From an uncultured bacterium (GTDB taxonomy: Bacteria; Bacteroidota; Bacteroidia; CAILMK01), in contig CAILMK010000366.1 in assembly GCA_903835275.1 (NCBI GenBank), positions 1-9,350 on the forward strand: DNA of 9,350 bases. Reading direction: 5' to 3'. Of the stretch, positions 1-6,580 are shown piece by piece. Under the pieces are notes generated by a model. The model did no database searches. It had not been told where the DNA came from and saw nothing but the letters and a program-made list of their open reading frames with translations. The stretch's first letter is position 1; each line of letters starts with the position of its first letter. The position numbers and the translations under genes are program-made.

Positions 1-31
1 AAAAAAAGCCGCTATACAGCGGCTTTTTTTT
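1..31 (-). terminator. Intrinsic terminator of the lamin-tail protein gene
   Basis: A perfect stem-loop: left arm 1-13 (seven A then GCCGCT), loop ATAC at 14-17, right arm 18-30 (AGCGGC then a T run reaching 31). Read on the minus strand it is a GC stem followed by a U run, beginning 17 bases after the stop codon of the gene at 49-2127. The stem is symmetric with A and T runs on both sides, so it could also stop transcription arriving from the left on the plus strand. Confidence 0.9.
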
Positions 32-48
32 ATGTTGTTAATATGCTA

Positions 49-2127
49 TTAGTAAATGACCAGTTTTGATGTTGTCATTTCTGCATTAGAGGTTACATTC
101 ATAAAATACATTCCCTTGGGAAGATTTTGGAGGTTTATTCTATTGGCATTTCCACTGGCATTAATGTTGGATGAATAAACAATCCTGCCATAGGCATCAT
201 ATATTTTCAATGCGGATTCAGTTGATTTTTCAGAGGTGAAATAAATATCAAATGATCCATTGGAAGGATTCGGAGATATTTTCAATATCGGGGCGTTTGC
301 AACTGCTTTTTCAATTCCGGTACAAACAACTATATTCAGGTTCTTCATTACTGAATCGGAGCAATATGCATCGCTAACCTTCAAAGAAATGCTCCAGATA
401 CCTGCTGAATCATATACACGTGTTGGATTTTGAATACTGCTTGTGGTATCCCCAAGGTTCCATATCCTAACGGCATTAGATGGTACATTGGAGTTATCAA
501 AAAACTTCACAGTACTACCAGAACAAGCTGTATCAGGGATATTTGCAGAAACTATAAACGGATTCAATGTAACGGAATCGACTACTCCGCCATAACCGTT
601 CACGATAACCACTACATATTTTCCTGGTTTATCAGCTATAATGGATTCAGTTGTGCTTGCGCTGTCATTATTCCAACGATAAACAGAACCGACATTTCCT
701 GCATCCAGTTTAATTGGGCCGCAGAAAGAACGACCTAGTTTTGTAATAAGTCGTACAGGATTTGTATAAGAAGGTCCTCCGCATTTTTTGCCGGGAGAAG
801 CATATATTTTCAATCCTGCCACTGTATCTACATAATCATACGATTGGCTCCAATTGGTAGCTGTGGAATTATCAAGGAAGGCATTGCAAAGGACAAGAGA
901 AGAACCTCCTCCATTGGCGGCTGCAGGCCACGGATATACCACGTCATAAAAAAATGTATCTATGAAATCACCGGTGGTATTTTTCAAATGGATGCTGCCA
1001 CCGGAATTGCTCAGTTTTTGACCTATTGGCCATTGATAGGCATGCATCTTTGATACCTTAAAATAAAAACTATCAAATGCAAGGGAATCCCTTGCTATCA
1101 GGAAATAGTGCCCTGGCTGCAATAATACCGCCGGAAGAGTGTAAACAATACCTTTGGTAAAATTCAAGCCTCCCAAGGGTAAAGTATCCGTGGAATAATT
1201 ATACAATTCTATAAATCCCAGATGCTTTTTCCCTGGTGCATTATACATTAACTCGGTGATCTTTATTCCGCTTTTTAAACCATTGAATAAAAACCTGTAT
1301 GTATAAGGTGTAGTCAACATATTGCCTGCGGAATCGCTAATGCTATCTATGGTAATCGAATAATATTGACCGTCTTTTAGTGATTTTGGAAGATAAAGTG
1401 TAACTGTATCATGGGTTGGACATCTCCTGGCAGAATCAATATGATGTTTAAATCCCGTATAATGGTGCAGGCTATCGGCCCCGGCATTTACAGGCTCGTT
1501 GAAAACAATTTTAATATGATGACTGCTTGAAGTATAAACTTTAACAATAACAGGAGGAGTTGTATCCTTACTGCTGCTGCTGCAACCGGTACCGGGATTA
1601 CCTCTCATGGAATAGCCGTTGACAACTGCAATAAAATTTGTAGCTGCTGTCCAGTTAGCCGGACCGTGTTCGCTTTTTGTTTCATCACAAAGAACCAGTG
1701 AAGAACCTTTGCCATTGGCAGCTTGCGGCCAGGGTTTGCTCGAACTGTAATTTACTGAATCCACTATTTTTCCTTTGGTATCCAATATGGCTAATTCTTC
1801 ACCACTATTGTTTAATCCACCGGAAGTCCATTGCCATCCTGCAACAGCAGAATTGGTTATGCCATCGAGCCGGAGGGAGTCCTTGCAAAAAACAATCCTT
1901 CCCTTACCTGGCACTGAAACACCTTTCGGAACAGTATAATTAACACCAACAAATGTATAGCCTGCAAGTGAGATGGAAGACGATGTGGTATTGTAGATCT
2001 CAAAATATTCAAATGTGTCCGGGCTTTCAGGAGGATTATACATGATCTCCGTAAATTTCAGGGATTGCCCGTGGACGTTGGCACATAAAAACAGACCAAG
2101 GCAGCACATTAATAAGATTCTTGACAT
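49..2127 (-). CDS. Exported multidomain protein with two lamin-tail domains and a T9SS C-terminal sorting domain
   Basis: Predicted 692-residue exported protein, function unknown. Residues 1-21 form a signal peptide (MSRILLMCC... ending VHGQ). Lamin-tail (LTD) domain 1 covers about 23-177 (FTEIMYNPP, NNSGEELAILD, GSSLVLC). An SbsA-type Ig domain (Big_5) spans about 189-282 (TTPPVIVKV, IVFNEPVN, DSAGNML). LTD 2 covers about 287-447 (ITELMYN, NSGGSIHLKN, GSSLVLC). An Ig-like module lies near 454-522 (LDAGNVGSVYRWN), then a PKD domain near 537-602 (WNLGDTTSS, YDSAGIWSISLKV). The last 80 residues are a type A T9SS signal (ISPNPSNGSF, YDAYGRIV, LPKGMYFMNV, KLVIY). From family knowledge, such signals direct export through the type IX system and usually anchoring or release at the cell surface. 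The ATG at 2127 is preferred: an in-frame TTG at 2151 lies inside the -7 promoter element. Probably monocistronic, with a terminator just downstream. Confidence 0.88.
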   Translation of the reverse strand: MSRILLMCCLGLFLCANVHGQSLKFTEIMYNPPESPDTFEYFEIYNTTSSSISLAGYTFVGVNYTVPKGVSVPGKGRIVFCKDSLRLDGITNSAVAGWQWTSGGLNNSGEELAILDTKGKIVDSVNYSSSKPWPQAANGKGSSLVLCDETKSEHGPANWTAATNFIAVVNGYSMRGNPGTGCSSSSKDTTPPVIVKVYTSSSHHIKIVFNEPVNAGADSLHHYTGFKHHIDSARRCPTHDTVTLYLPKSLKDGQYYSITIDSISDSAGNMLTTPYTYRFLFNGLKSGIKITELMYNAPGKKHLGFIELYNYSTDTLPLGGLNFTKGIVYTLPAVLLQPGHYFLIARDSLAFDSFYFKVSKMHAYQWPIGQKLSNSGGSIHLKNTTGDFIDTFFYDVVYPWPAAANGGGSSLVLCNAFLDNSTATNWSQSYDYVDTVAGLKIYASPGKKCGGPSYTNPVRLITKLGRSFCGPIKLDAGNVGSVYRWNNDSASTTESIIADKPGKYVVVIVNGYGGVVDSVTLNPFIVSANIPDTACSGSTVKFFDNSNVPSNAVRIWNLGDTTSSIQNPTRVYDSAGIWSISLKVSDAYCSDSVMKNLNIVVCTGIEKAVANAPILKISPNPSNGSFDIYFTSEKSTESALKIYDAYGRIVYSSNINASGNANRINLQNLPKGMYFMNVTSNAEMTTSKLVIY

Positions 2128-2148
2128 ATTTTCGCAATTATTAATTGG

Positions 2149-2156
2149 CAAATATA
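2149..2156 (-). promoter_or_regulatory. Bacteroidota-type -7 promoter element for the lamin-tail gene
   Basis: On the minus strand the sequence reads TATATTTG, an exact match to the Bacteroidota -7 consensus TAnnTTTG. Transcription would begin around 2142, giving a leader of about 15 bases before the ATG at 2127. I could not find a matching TTTG-like -33 box at the usual spacing, so the call rests on the -7 element and its position. It also excludes the upstream TTG at 2151 as the start codon. Confidence 0.5.
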
Positions 2157-2194
2157 AGTTTCCTCATTGGATTTCTTATCCTAATCTTAACAAT

Positions 2195-2710
2195 TTGACT
2201 ATCTACGATAAAAATAAAGTACATCCTTTCATTCTGATAATTCTGTTAACAGGTTTGTTTTTTGGCGGCGGTGGCATCTTTTATTTTATGCATCATAGCT
2301 TTTTCTCCATTGATTTACTTTTTGTATGTATAGTTGTATTTAGTTCATTATCAATTGCAATTCACTATGTGATTTTTAAAAAAGATGAGCGATATTTAGG
2401 AGAAGTGATTATGTATTGCGTTGGAGGCTGGGGATGCCTTCTGACTGCAATATTTTTGGCGGCCAATTTTTTCTTCCATAGCCCTGAAAAAACGACACTA
2501 TTCTCAATAGAAGACCGTGATGGCTCCTCCACACCTTATTCTTCGTCATTTTATGGAGAAACAGATGCTCCGGAATTCAAAGGATATTCTTATCTCCTTA
2601 ATTTTGAGGATGATGAAATAAATCCAACAGGCAGTCGGAAAGAGGCTAAGATTACTGAAGCAACAGGCTTATTTGGAATAAAAATCATCCTGAAAAAAGA
2701 ACTTGAATAG
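2195..2710 (+). CDS. Hypothetical three-helix membrane protein, probable TTG start
   Basis: Not recognised. The frame is open to 2710, but the upstream part overlaps the divergent exported-protein gene, so the true start must lie to the right of about 2151. The only reasonable start that keeps the first hydrophobic segment is TTG at 2195 (171 residues); the first downstream in-frame ATG (2288) would delete it. Predicted membrane helices are at residues about 9-32 (HPFILIILLTGLFFGGGG), 39-61 (LLFVCIVVFSSLSIAIHYVI) and 70-94 (YCVGGWGCLLTAIFLAANFF). A polar tail follows at 95-171, rich in D, E, S and T, with no motif I know. No signal peptide, enzyme motif or cysteine pair is visible. A near-match -7 element (TAAGTTTC, 2155-2162) could drive it with a leader of about 25 bases. 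The reading frame is long and hydrophobic in a coherent way, so a real gene is likely; the start is uncertain. Confidence 0.6.
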   Translation: MTIYDKNKVHPFILIILLTGLFFGGGGIFYFMHHSFFSIDLLFVCIVVFSSLSIAIHYVIFKKDERYLGEVIMYCVGGWGCLLTAIFLAANFFFHSPEKTTLFSIEDRDGSSTPYSSSFYGETDAPEFKGYSYLLNFEDDEINPTGSRKEAKITEATGLFGIKIILKKELE

Positions 2711-2715
2711 TAAAT

Positions 2716-2723
2716 TAGCTTTG
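2716..2723 (+). promoter_or_regulatory. Possible -7 promoter element upstream of apaG
   Basis: TAGCTTTG matches TAnnTTTG exactly and starts six bases after the stop codon of the membrane protein gene. If used, the apaG transcript would carry a leader of about 175 bases that includes the GATTTTC repeats. No TTTG-like -33 box is present at the expected distance, and a six-base match can occur by chance in AT-rich DNA. Confidence 0.25.
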
Positions 2724-2744
2724 CGCGCGGTCTATTATCCACAC

Positions 2745-2790
2745 GATTTTCGCAAAATCCGCATGATTTTCAAGGATTTTCAGGATTTTC
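2745..2790. repeat. Cluster of GATTTTC direct repeats in the apaG upstream gap
   Basis: GATTTTC occurs four times, at 2745-2751, 2765-2771, 2775-2781 and 2784-2790. The last three are tightly spaced and separated by AAG or AG, so the run reads as a degenerate GGATTTTCA tandem. A reverse-complement-like piece (GCAAAATCC) sits between the first two copies. Similar degenerate GATTT/GGATTT runs are familiar from Bacteroidota intergenic DNA. The rest of the 2711-2905 gap shows no gene. Confidence 0.6.
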
Positions 2791-2905
2791 TGAGATTATT
2801 TCCGCTTGACAGGTGTTTATAAGGTCCGCATAATTCTAAAAACATAAGATGCTGTGGAAAATTTAATAAAGCAGCATTTGGTTTCTTGTGTAAATTGCGT
2901 GCGAA

Positions 2906-3301
2906 ATGGGCAACATGTATAAAGCTATAACGAATGACGTCAAGGTGATTGTTGAGTCCTTTTACCAGGATTCAGCCTCTTACCCGGATAGTATGCATTA
3001 TGTTTTTGCCTATCGCATCACCATCGAAAACCATAGTGAACATACTATTAAGCTACTTCGCCGCCATTGGTATATAGTGGATGGGGATGGAGCTAAAAGT
3101 GAAGTGGAAGGCGAAGGCGTTATCGGTCAACAGCCCATACTGGAACCTGAACAAACCCATCAATATGTTTCCGGTTGCAACCTGCATACGGAAATGGGCA
3201 AGATGTTTGGTACTTATCTGATGGAAAAATTATCCGATGGCACCACTTTTGAAGTCGAAATTCCTGAATTCCTGATGATTGCACCATACAGGTACAATTA
3301 A
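2906..3301 (+). CDS. apaG: ApaG domain protein
   Basis: 131-residue ApaG-family protein consisting only of the single Ig/fibronectin-III-like ApaG domain, the usual length for the family. Diagnostic segments are LLRRHWYIVDGDG (about 51-63), the glycine motif GEGVIG near 69-74, QPILEPEQTHQY (75-86), SGCNLHTEMGKMFGTY (89-104) and the acidic C-terminal strand FEVEIPEFLM. ApaG is cytoplasmic; mutants in enterobacteria affect Co/Mg resistance and Ap4A levels, but the biochemical role is unsettled. An alternative ATG at 2915 (starting MYKAITNDVKV) aligns better with the usual ApaG N-terminus, and there is no Shine-Dalgarno sequence to decide between them. The gene stands alone between a repeat-bearing gap and a convergent gene, so the context adds nothing about function. 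Confidence 0.93.
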   Translation: MGNMYKAITNDVKVIVESFYQDSASYPDSMHYVFAYRITIENHSEHTIKLLRRHWYIVDGDGAKSEVEGEGVIGQQPILEPEQTHQYVSGCNLHTEMGKMFGTYLMEKLSDGTTFEVEIPEFLMIAPYRYN

Positions 3302-3331
3302 GATTCTCCCAAATTTAATATGATAGTATGC

Positions 3332-3364
3332 AGACATGCCATTTCTTTAAGAAATGGCATGTCT
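3332..3364. terminator. Perfect 16-bp-arm inverted repeat between convergent genes, likely shared terminator
   Basis: Left arm 3332-3347 (AGACATGCCATTTCTT) pairs perfectly with right arm 3349-3364 around a single T at 3348. It lies 31 bases after the apaG stop and 36 bases from the stop of the converging gene at 3400. That position fits a bidirectional terminator, but neither side has the U run of a classical intrinsic terminator. It could instead be a palindromic repeat or a protein-binding site. Confidence 0.55.
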
Positions 3365-3399
3365 AAACATTGGCGCGTTTTCCCCTGTGCAGAAGTTCG

Positions 3400-5025
3400 T
3401 TACAATCCTGAAATGTATTTATTCTTGGGATACTTGACTGAAAAGTCCAGCTTCACTTTCTTTGTTTCATTAGGCTGGAGCGTCATTTTCCATTGGAGCT
3501 TTCCTGTTTTCACATCGTAATCTGCCTTGGAATTATCCTTGACAGTTACTTCAATTTCCTTGGTTTGTGAAATAGGAATCTGGTCTTCAATAGTAATGAT
3601 GACAGGAATATTCTTAGTGTTTTTTACAGACGTTTCATAGACAAAATTCTGCGTTTTGTATTTACCGAGGAATTGTTTTTTGCTGAAATCCCTCAATAGT
3701 TTCCGTTCAATATTGATCTTTTTATCTCTGCCAAAAGAAAGATTCAAAGTATCATTCGTTACAGAAGGATCCAGATAAGATTTTCCTATATAAGCTCCTT
3801 CATAGTAGAGGTTGGCAGTACCCGGCAACAGATTCGCGTCTTCCCAGCCGGTAACTTTTGCGAGCAAAAATGCATTAACGTCCAATTTGGGAGCAGAGGC
3901 GTATTCAAATATGGCAGGCAAGGTAGTTTGCTGTATCCTGACTTGTTGCGGCGTTCCATCCGGATTGATTGTATATCTCAAATTGATATCAAATGAAACG
4001 TTGAGTTGGTTTTGGGTGGAGGTGGTGTAATCAGAAGAAGAATTCATCGCAGGAGCGGGTGAAGATGCATCTCCGCCAATGTCAGGCGTCGTTGTCATTT
4101 TGACACTTTCATTATATGTCCCACCTCCCATCCATAAAGAGCTTTTGTGATATATTGGCATTGGTTCCTGCACATTCAAATACCATGGATTCAATTCTGG
4201 TTTGTTTCCTTTTTGCAATGGATTTCCGGTGCTCAGGGCAAGTTTTACGTCCTTCCATTGTTCACCGCTTTGCTGGGTAACCAATGCATCATAGTCAAGC
4301 TTTAAGGGATCAGAAGTATTTTGTGCACGCAGACTGTAGAGGGGAGTCCAGCTTGCATTGGCTACATAGTAAGAAAACCTGAAATCTGCATTGGTATATC
4401 CGGTCCCCTGAACCTTCACAACAATTTCCCCGGAAGGTTGCTTTGCTGCAGAATTTTCCTGGTTAATGTCTGCCTGGAATTGTTCTGAAAGAGTTTTTAA
4501 TTCCTTCCTTTCTATGTTCAGTTTTGTAAGGGCATTCTTGATTTCCAATACTTTCTTGTGATAGTGTTCTCCCCATTCTTCTACATCCTCCACAAAATCA
4601 GTTTTAGGGTTCACCCCCAGTTTATAATTTGCCTGTAACAATTTTATTTCCTGGTCATCAGTGCTGATCTCATTCTTTACATATTCCAGTTTCAAATTCA
4701 CTGAGTCAAGGGATGTTTTGAACTTTTTTACGCGGTCGCTTTCCTGTTGAAGCTTGAGGTAATTCACCCTGTAATTTACAGAAAGTATGGTGGCATTTCC
4801 CTGTCCCTGCACTTCTATGGAGTTTTCATCTATATAATTGGAAAGTCCCTCAAATACAATTTCATTATCGCCGGGTACAAGGCTGGCAGTAGCGGTCCGT
4901 TCTATTCGTGCGCCTTTCAGGTAAATGGTAACACCCTTTATTTTAGAGGGTATACCGTTGTTTTCTGCCAGTCCCTGTAGATGCAGGACAAGTATTGCAA
5001 TCGAAAAAAGATAAAATCTCTTCAT
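3400..5025 (-). CDS. Exported DUF4140/DUF4139 protein (mucoidy inhibitor MuiA-like)
   Basis: 541-residue exported protein. A signal peptide covers residues 1-20 (MKRFYLFSIAILVL... ending GLA). The N-terminal DUF4140 domain spans about 28-125 (GVTIYLKGARIERTA, GDNEIVFEGLS). A charged coiled-coil stretch follows at about 90-190, then the DUF4139 domain at about 205-536 with the family hallmarks YYVANASWTPLYSLRA (219-234), LALSTGNP (262-269) and the closing LDFSVKYPKNK. A serine/threonine-rich linker at about 305-340 interrupts DUF4139. The family is named after a Sphingomonas mucoidy-inhibitor locus, but no biochemical activity is established; a periplasmic or outer-membrane-associated role is inferred. 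The gene appears to be transcribed alone: it has its own upstream promoter candidate and a shared inverted repeat beyond its stop. The ATG at 5025 directly opens the signal peptide. Confidence 0.9.
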   Translation of the reverse strand: MKRFYLFSIAILVLHLQGLAENNGIPSKIKGVTIYLKGARIERTATASLVPGDNEIVFEGLSNYIDENSIEVQGQGNATILSVNYRVNYLKLQQESDRVKKFKTSLDSVNLKLEYVKNEISTDDQEIKLLQANYKLGVNPKTDFVEDVEEWGEHYHKKVLEIKNALTKLNIERKELKTLSEQFQADINQENSAAKQPSGEIVVKVQGTGYTNADFRFSYYVANASWTPLYSLRAQNTSDPLKLDYDALVTQQSGEQWKDVKLALSTGNPLQKGNKPELNPWYLNVQEPMPIYHKSSLWMGGGTYNESVKMTTTPDIGGDASSPAPAMNSSSDYTTSTQNQLNVSFDINLRYTINPDGTPQQVRIQQTTLPAIFEYASAPKLDVNAFLLAKVTGWEDANLLPGTANLYYEGAYIGKSYLDPSVTNDTLNLSFGRDKKINIERKLLRDFSKKQFLGKYKTQNFVYETSVKNTKNIPVIITIEDQIPISQTKEIEVTVKDNSKADYDVKTGKLQWKMTLQPNETKKVKLDFSVKYPKNKYISGL

Positions 5026-5038
5026 TGTTTTTATTTTG

Positions 5039-5070
5039 CAAAGTTCGCCGGGAGGCTTGTCTTTTCCAAC
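5039..5070 (-). promoter_or_regulatory. Candidate promoter of the DUF4139 gene
   Basis: On the minus strand GAACTTTG (5039-5046) matches five of the six fixed bases of TAnnTTTG, and GTTG (5067-5070) matches three of four bases of the -33 TTTG box. The spacer is 20 bases, within the range used by Bacteroidota primary sigma factors. The start codon lies 13 bases downstream of the -7 box, which leaves a very short leader. Confidence 0.4.
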
Positions 5071-5127
5071 ATAGGACCGAGCGGGTTTGGACTCAACTAC
5101 TATTATATTTTACAGCGCTTTTGTCAT

Positions 5128-5152
5128 CCCCCTAGCCCCCTGTCAAAGGGGG
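5128..5152. repeat. CCCCCT repeat/hairpin element in the intergenic spacer
   Basis: CCCCCTAG (5128-5135) is followed directly by CCCCCTGT (5136-5143). The second CCCCCT (5136-5141) can pair with AGGGGG (5147-5152) around the loop GTCAA. A small GCGC-TTC-GCGC hairpin follows at 5156-5166. I recall this CCCCCTAGCCCCCT...AGGGGG pattern as very common in Bacteroidota intergenic DNA. It has no U run on either side, so I do not call it a terminator. Confidence 0.6.
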
Positions 5153-5256
5153 AATGCGCTTCGCGCTAATGCTCCCAAACGCATTTTTCAAGCTGTATAT
5201 TTTGTCAATTAGGATTTTATTCGTGATTGGATTTTGCACTTTGGATTCTGAGTTTT

Positions 5257-5290
5257 CAATCCGAAATCCACAATCCGAAATCCGCAATCA
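5257..5290. repeat. 14-bp tandem repeat, about 2.4 copies
   Basis: CAATCCGAAATCCA (5257-5270) is followed without a gap by CAATCCGAAATCCG (5271-5284) and the partial copy CAATCA (5285-5290). Inverted fragments of the same word (TTGGATT, GGATTTT) lie just upstream between 5212 and 5247. The repeat ends eight bases from the stop of the restored reading frame at 5298. Together with the CCCCCT element it fills the 5026-5297 spacer, in which I see no gene. Confidence 0.65.
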
Positions 5291-5297
5291 GCTAAAT

Positions 5298-5890
5298 TTA
5301 CTCTGTCGGTATATCGTTGTAACCTTCTGACTCCTCAGTATTGCTGCCATTCTGGTTCAGTATCTTCTTTTTATTCACTACGTATTTGTGAGGGAAAAGA
5401 TTCTTGGTATTCAGGTCATAATCCTTGGTCGTGAATTTATGAGCAGTCATGTCATACTTGATTATATGATTATAGTGAGGAATTTATGATCTTTTCTACC
5501 CGTATACACCAAGAGCAATGGTTCGCCGTTATTGGCCGTATTCAACTGGTAAAACCATACTGCGTCTTCACCGGAATATCCGGTGAGGTCCATTTTGTAA
5601 AGCGTCACCCATTCGTCCTGCTTGGCATCATACACCTTGATCGTGCAGATTTGCCCACCTGCAGAGGATAATTTATATAAAATGGTGTCCACTACTCCAT
5701 CCTTATCAAAATCATAAGTAGTCAGGGGCATAACCTTTTTCATCACATTGATGCGCATTTTCTTATCGGCAGGATGATCCTGTGCGTATCCTTTTACAAC
5801 ATCAACAATGCGAAAATCAGCGGCTGCCTGGGCTTTCACCAATACTGAAAAGCATATTGCAGCAAGAGAGAGTAAGAGTGTCCTTTTCAT
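5298..5890 (-). pseudogene. Exported protein with Ca-binding-type loop, interrupted by an apparent one-base frameshift
   Basis: The frame from ATG 5890 encodes 142 residues and stops at 5462. Residues 1-20 are a signal peptide (MKRTLLLSLAAICFSVLVKA). Residues 60-68, DFDKDGVVD, form an EF-hand-like loop as in FG-GAP/VCBS-type surface proteins. Past KDHKF (133-137) this frame ends LTIII. Stepping back one base at 5480, equivalent to restoring one missing base in the CC at 5479-5480, gives P and then 59 more open codons (HYNHIIKYDMTAHKF..., ending YNDIPTE) to a TAA at 5298. The tail frame has a stop immediately upstream of the junction, so it is not a separate gene. The restored protein would be 197 residues. 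The sequence is not a canonical -1 slippery heptamer. The break is either a real recent mutation or a sequencing or assembly error; the tail still looks like intact protein. Function not recognised. A weak TAAATTGC (5915-5922) may be its -7 box. Confidence 0.8.
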
Positions 5891-5992
5891 AATGAATTTC
5901 TTTGCTTTAGCTCTGCAATTTACGCAGAAAATGTTTTTGTGTATTATGCGGTTTAAATTTCTTGTTTATTTTGTTAAATCAATGGTGGTTTT

Positions 5993-6562
5993 TTACAGGA
6001 CCAATTCCTCGATCCGGAGGATAATGGAATGTATCACCTTGATATGGATTTCCTGCGCATGGTCTGCAAATTCCGAATGAGGCGCGCGTATTTCTACATC
6101 TGCAAGAGAGGCAAGTTTGCCGCCACTTTTCCCTGTCAATGCAACGACTTTCATTCCCTTTTCTTTCGCTGCATTTACCGCATTGATAACATTCGCAGAA
6201 TTACCGGAAGTGCTGATGGCAAGCAGTACATCATTGCTGTTGCCAAGTCCTTCCACAAAGCGTGAAAATATATGATCAAAACCATAATCGTTGGCAGCAC
6301 AACTAATGTAAGAAGGATCCGATATGGCTATGGCAGGAAGGGATTTTCTATCTCCCCTGAATCTACCGGTTAATTCCTCAGCAAAATGCATGGCATCACA
6401 ATGGGAACCGCCGTTACCGCAGGTAATAATTTTCCCGCCGTTACGGATTGCAGCAACCATCATTTCCGCCGCCGCATTTATCTTTACGAAATTATTTTCA
6501 TCCGAAATAAAACCGGAAAGTATTGTTTGTGCTTCGAGAAAATGTTGCTTGATATTGTTCAT
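5993..6562 (-). CDS. gmhA: Phosphoheptose isomerase (sedoheptulose 7-phosphate isomerase)
   Basis: 189-residue SIS-domain enzyme, close to the roughly 192 of E. coli GmhA. It converts D-sedoheptulose 7-phosphate to D-glycero-D-manno-heptose 7-phosphate in the cytoplasm, the first step to nucleotide-heptose for LPS core or other envelope glycans. The family signature [20 protein letters not shown] (48-67) includes His59 and Glu63. STSGNS (117-122) is the phosphate-binding loop, and QEIHIKVIH (170-178) supplies Gln170 and His178. These four match the metal-binding/catalytic His, Glu, Gln and His of characterised GmhA, with the same spacing, so the enzyme should be active. The ATG at 6562 is preferred. 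An in-frame TTG at 6577 would add five residues and leave three bases after the dsbD stop. It is the last gene of the cluster that contains dsbD; no other heptose genes (hldE, gmhB) are visible here. Confidence 0.95.
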   Translation of the reverse strand: MNNIKQHFLEAQTILSGFISDENNFVKINAAAEMMVAAIRNGGKIITCGNGGSHCDAMHFAEELTGRFRGDRKSLPAIAISDPSYISCAANDYGFDHIFSRFVEGLGNSNDVLLAISTSGNSANVINAVNAAKEKGMKVVALTGKSGGKLASLADVEIRAPHSEFADHAQEIHIKVIHSIILRIEELVL

Positions 6563-6580
6563 GCTGTTTGCGACCAATTA

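Noticed and set aside
2015..2194. Extending the membrane protein gene to an ATG at 2015
   Set aside because: This would run 113 bases through the start of the divergent exported protein, covering its signal peptide codons and its -7 promoter box. The added residues look like antisense translation.
5128..5166. CCCCCT/AGGGGG hairpin as a rho-independent terminator of the 5298-5890 gene
   Set aside because: No T run follows it on either strand, and it is about 150 bases from the stop codon. Its sequence looks like a dispersed intergenic repeat.
5257..5290. CRISPR-like array
   Set aside because: The 14-bp units are directly adjacent with no spacers, there are fewer than three copies, and no cas genes are nearby.
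5475..5488. Programmed -1 ribosomal frameshifting as the explanation for the two frames of the 5298-5890 gene
   Set aside because: The junction CAT AAA TTC CTC is not an X XXY YYZ slippery heptamer, and slipping AAA back one base would place TAA in the P site. I also see no obvious downstream stimulatory structure. A missing base is simpler.
5891..5992. Terminator or small RNA between gmhA and the frameshifted gene
   Set aside because: The 102-base gap is AT-rich but shows no stem-loop with a U run and no convincing promoter pair. Only a weak TAAATTGC was seen.
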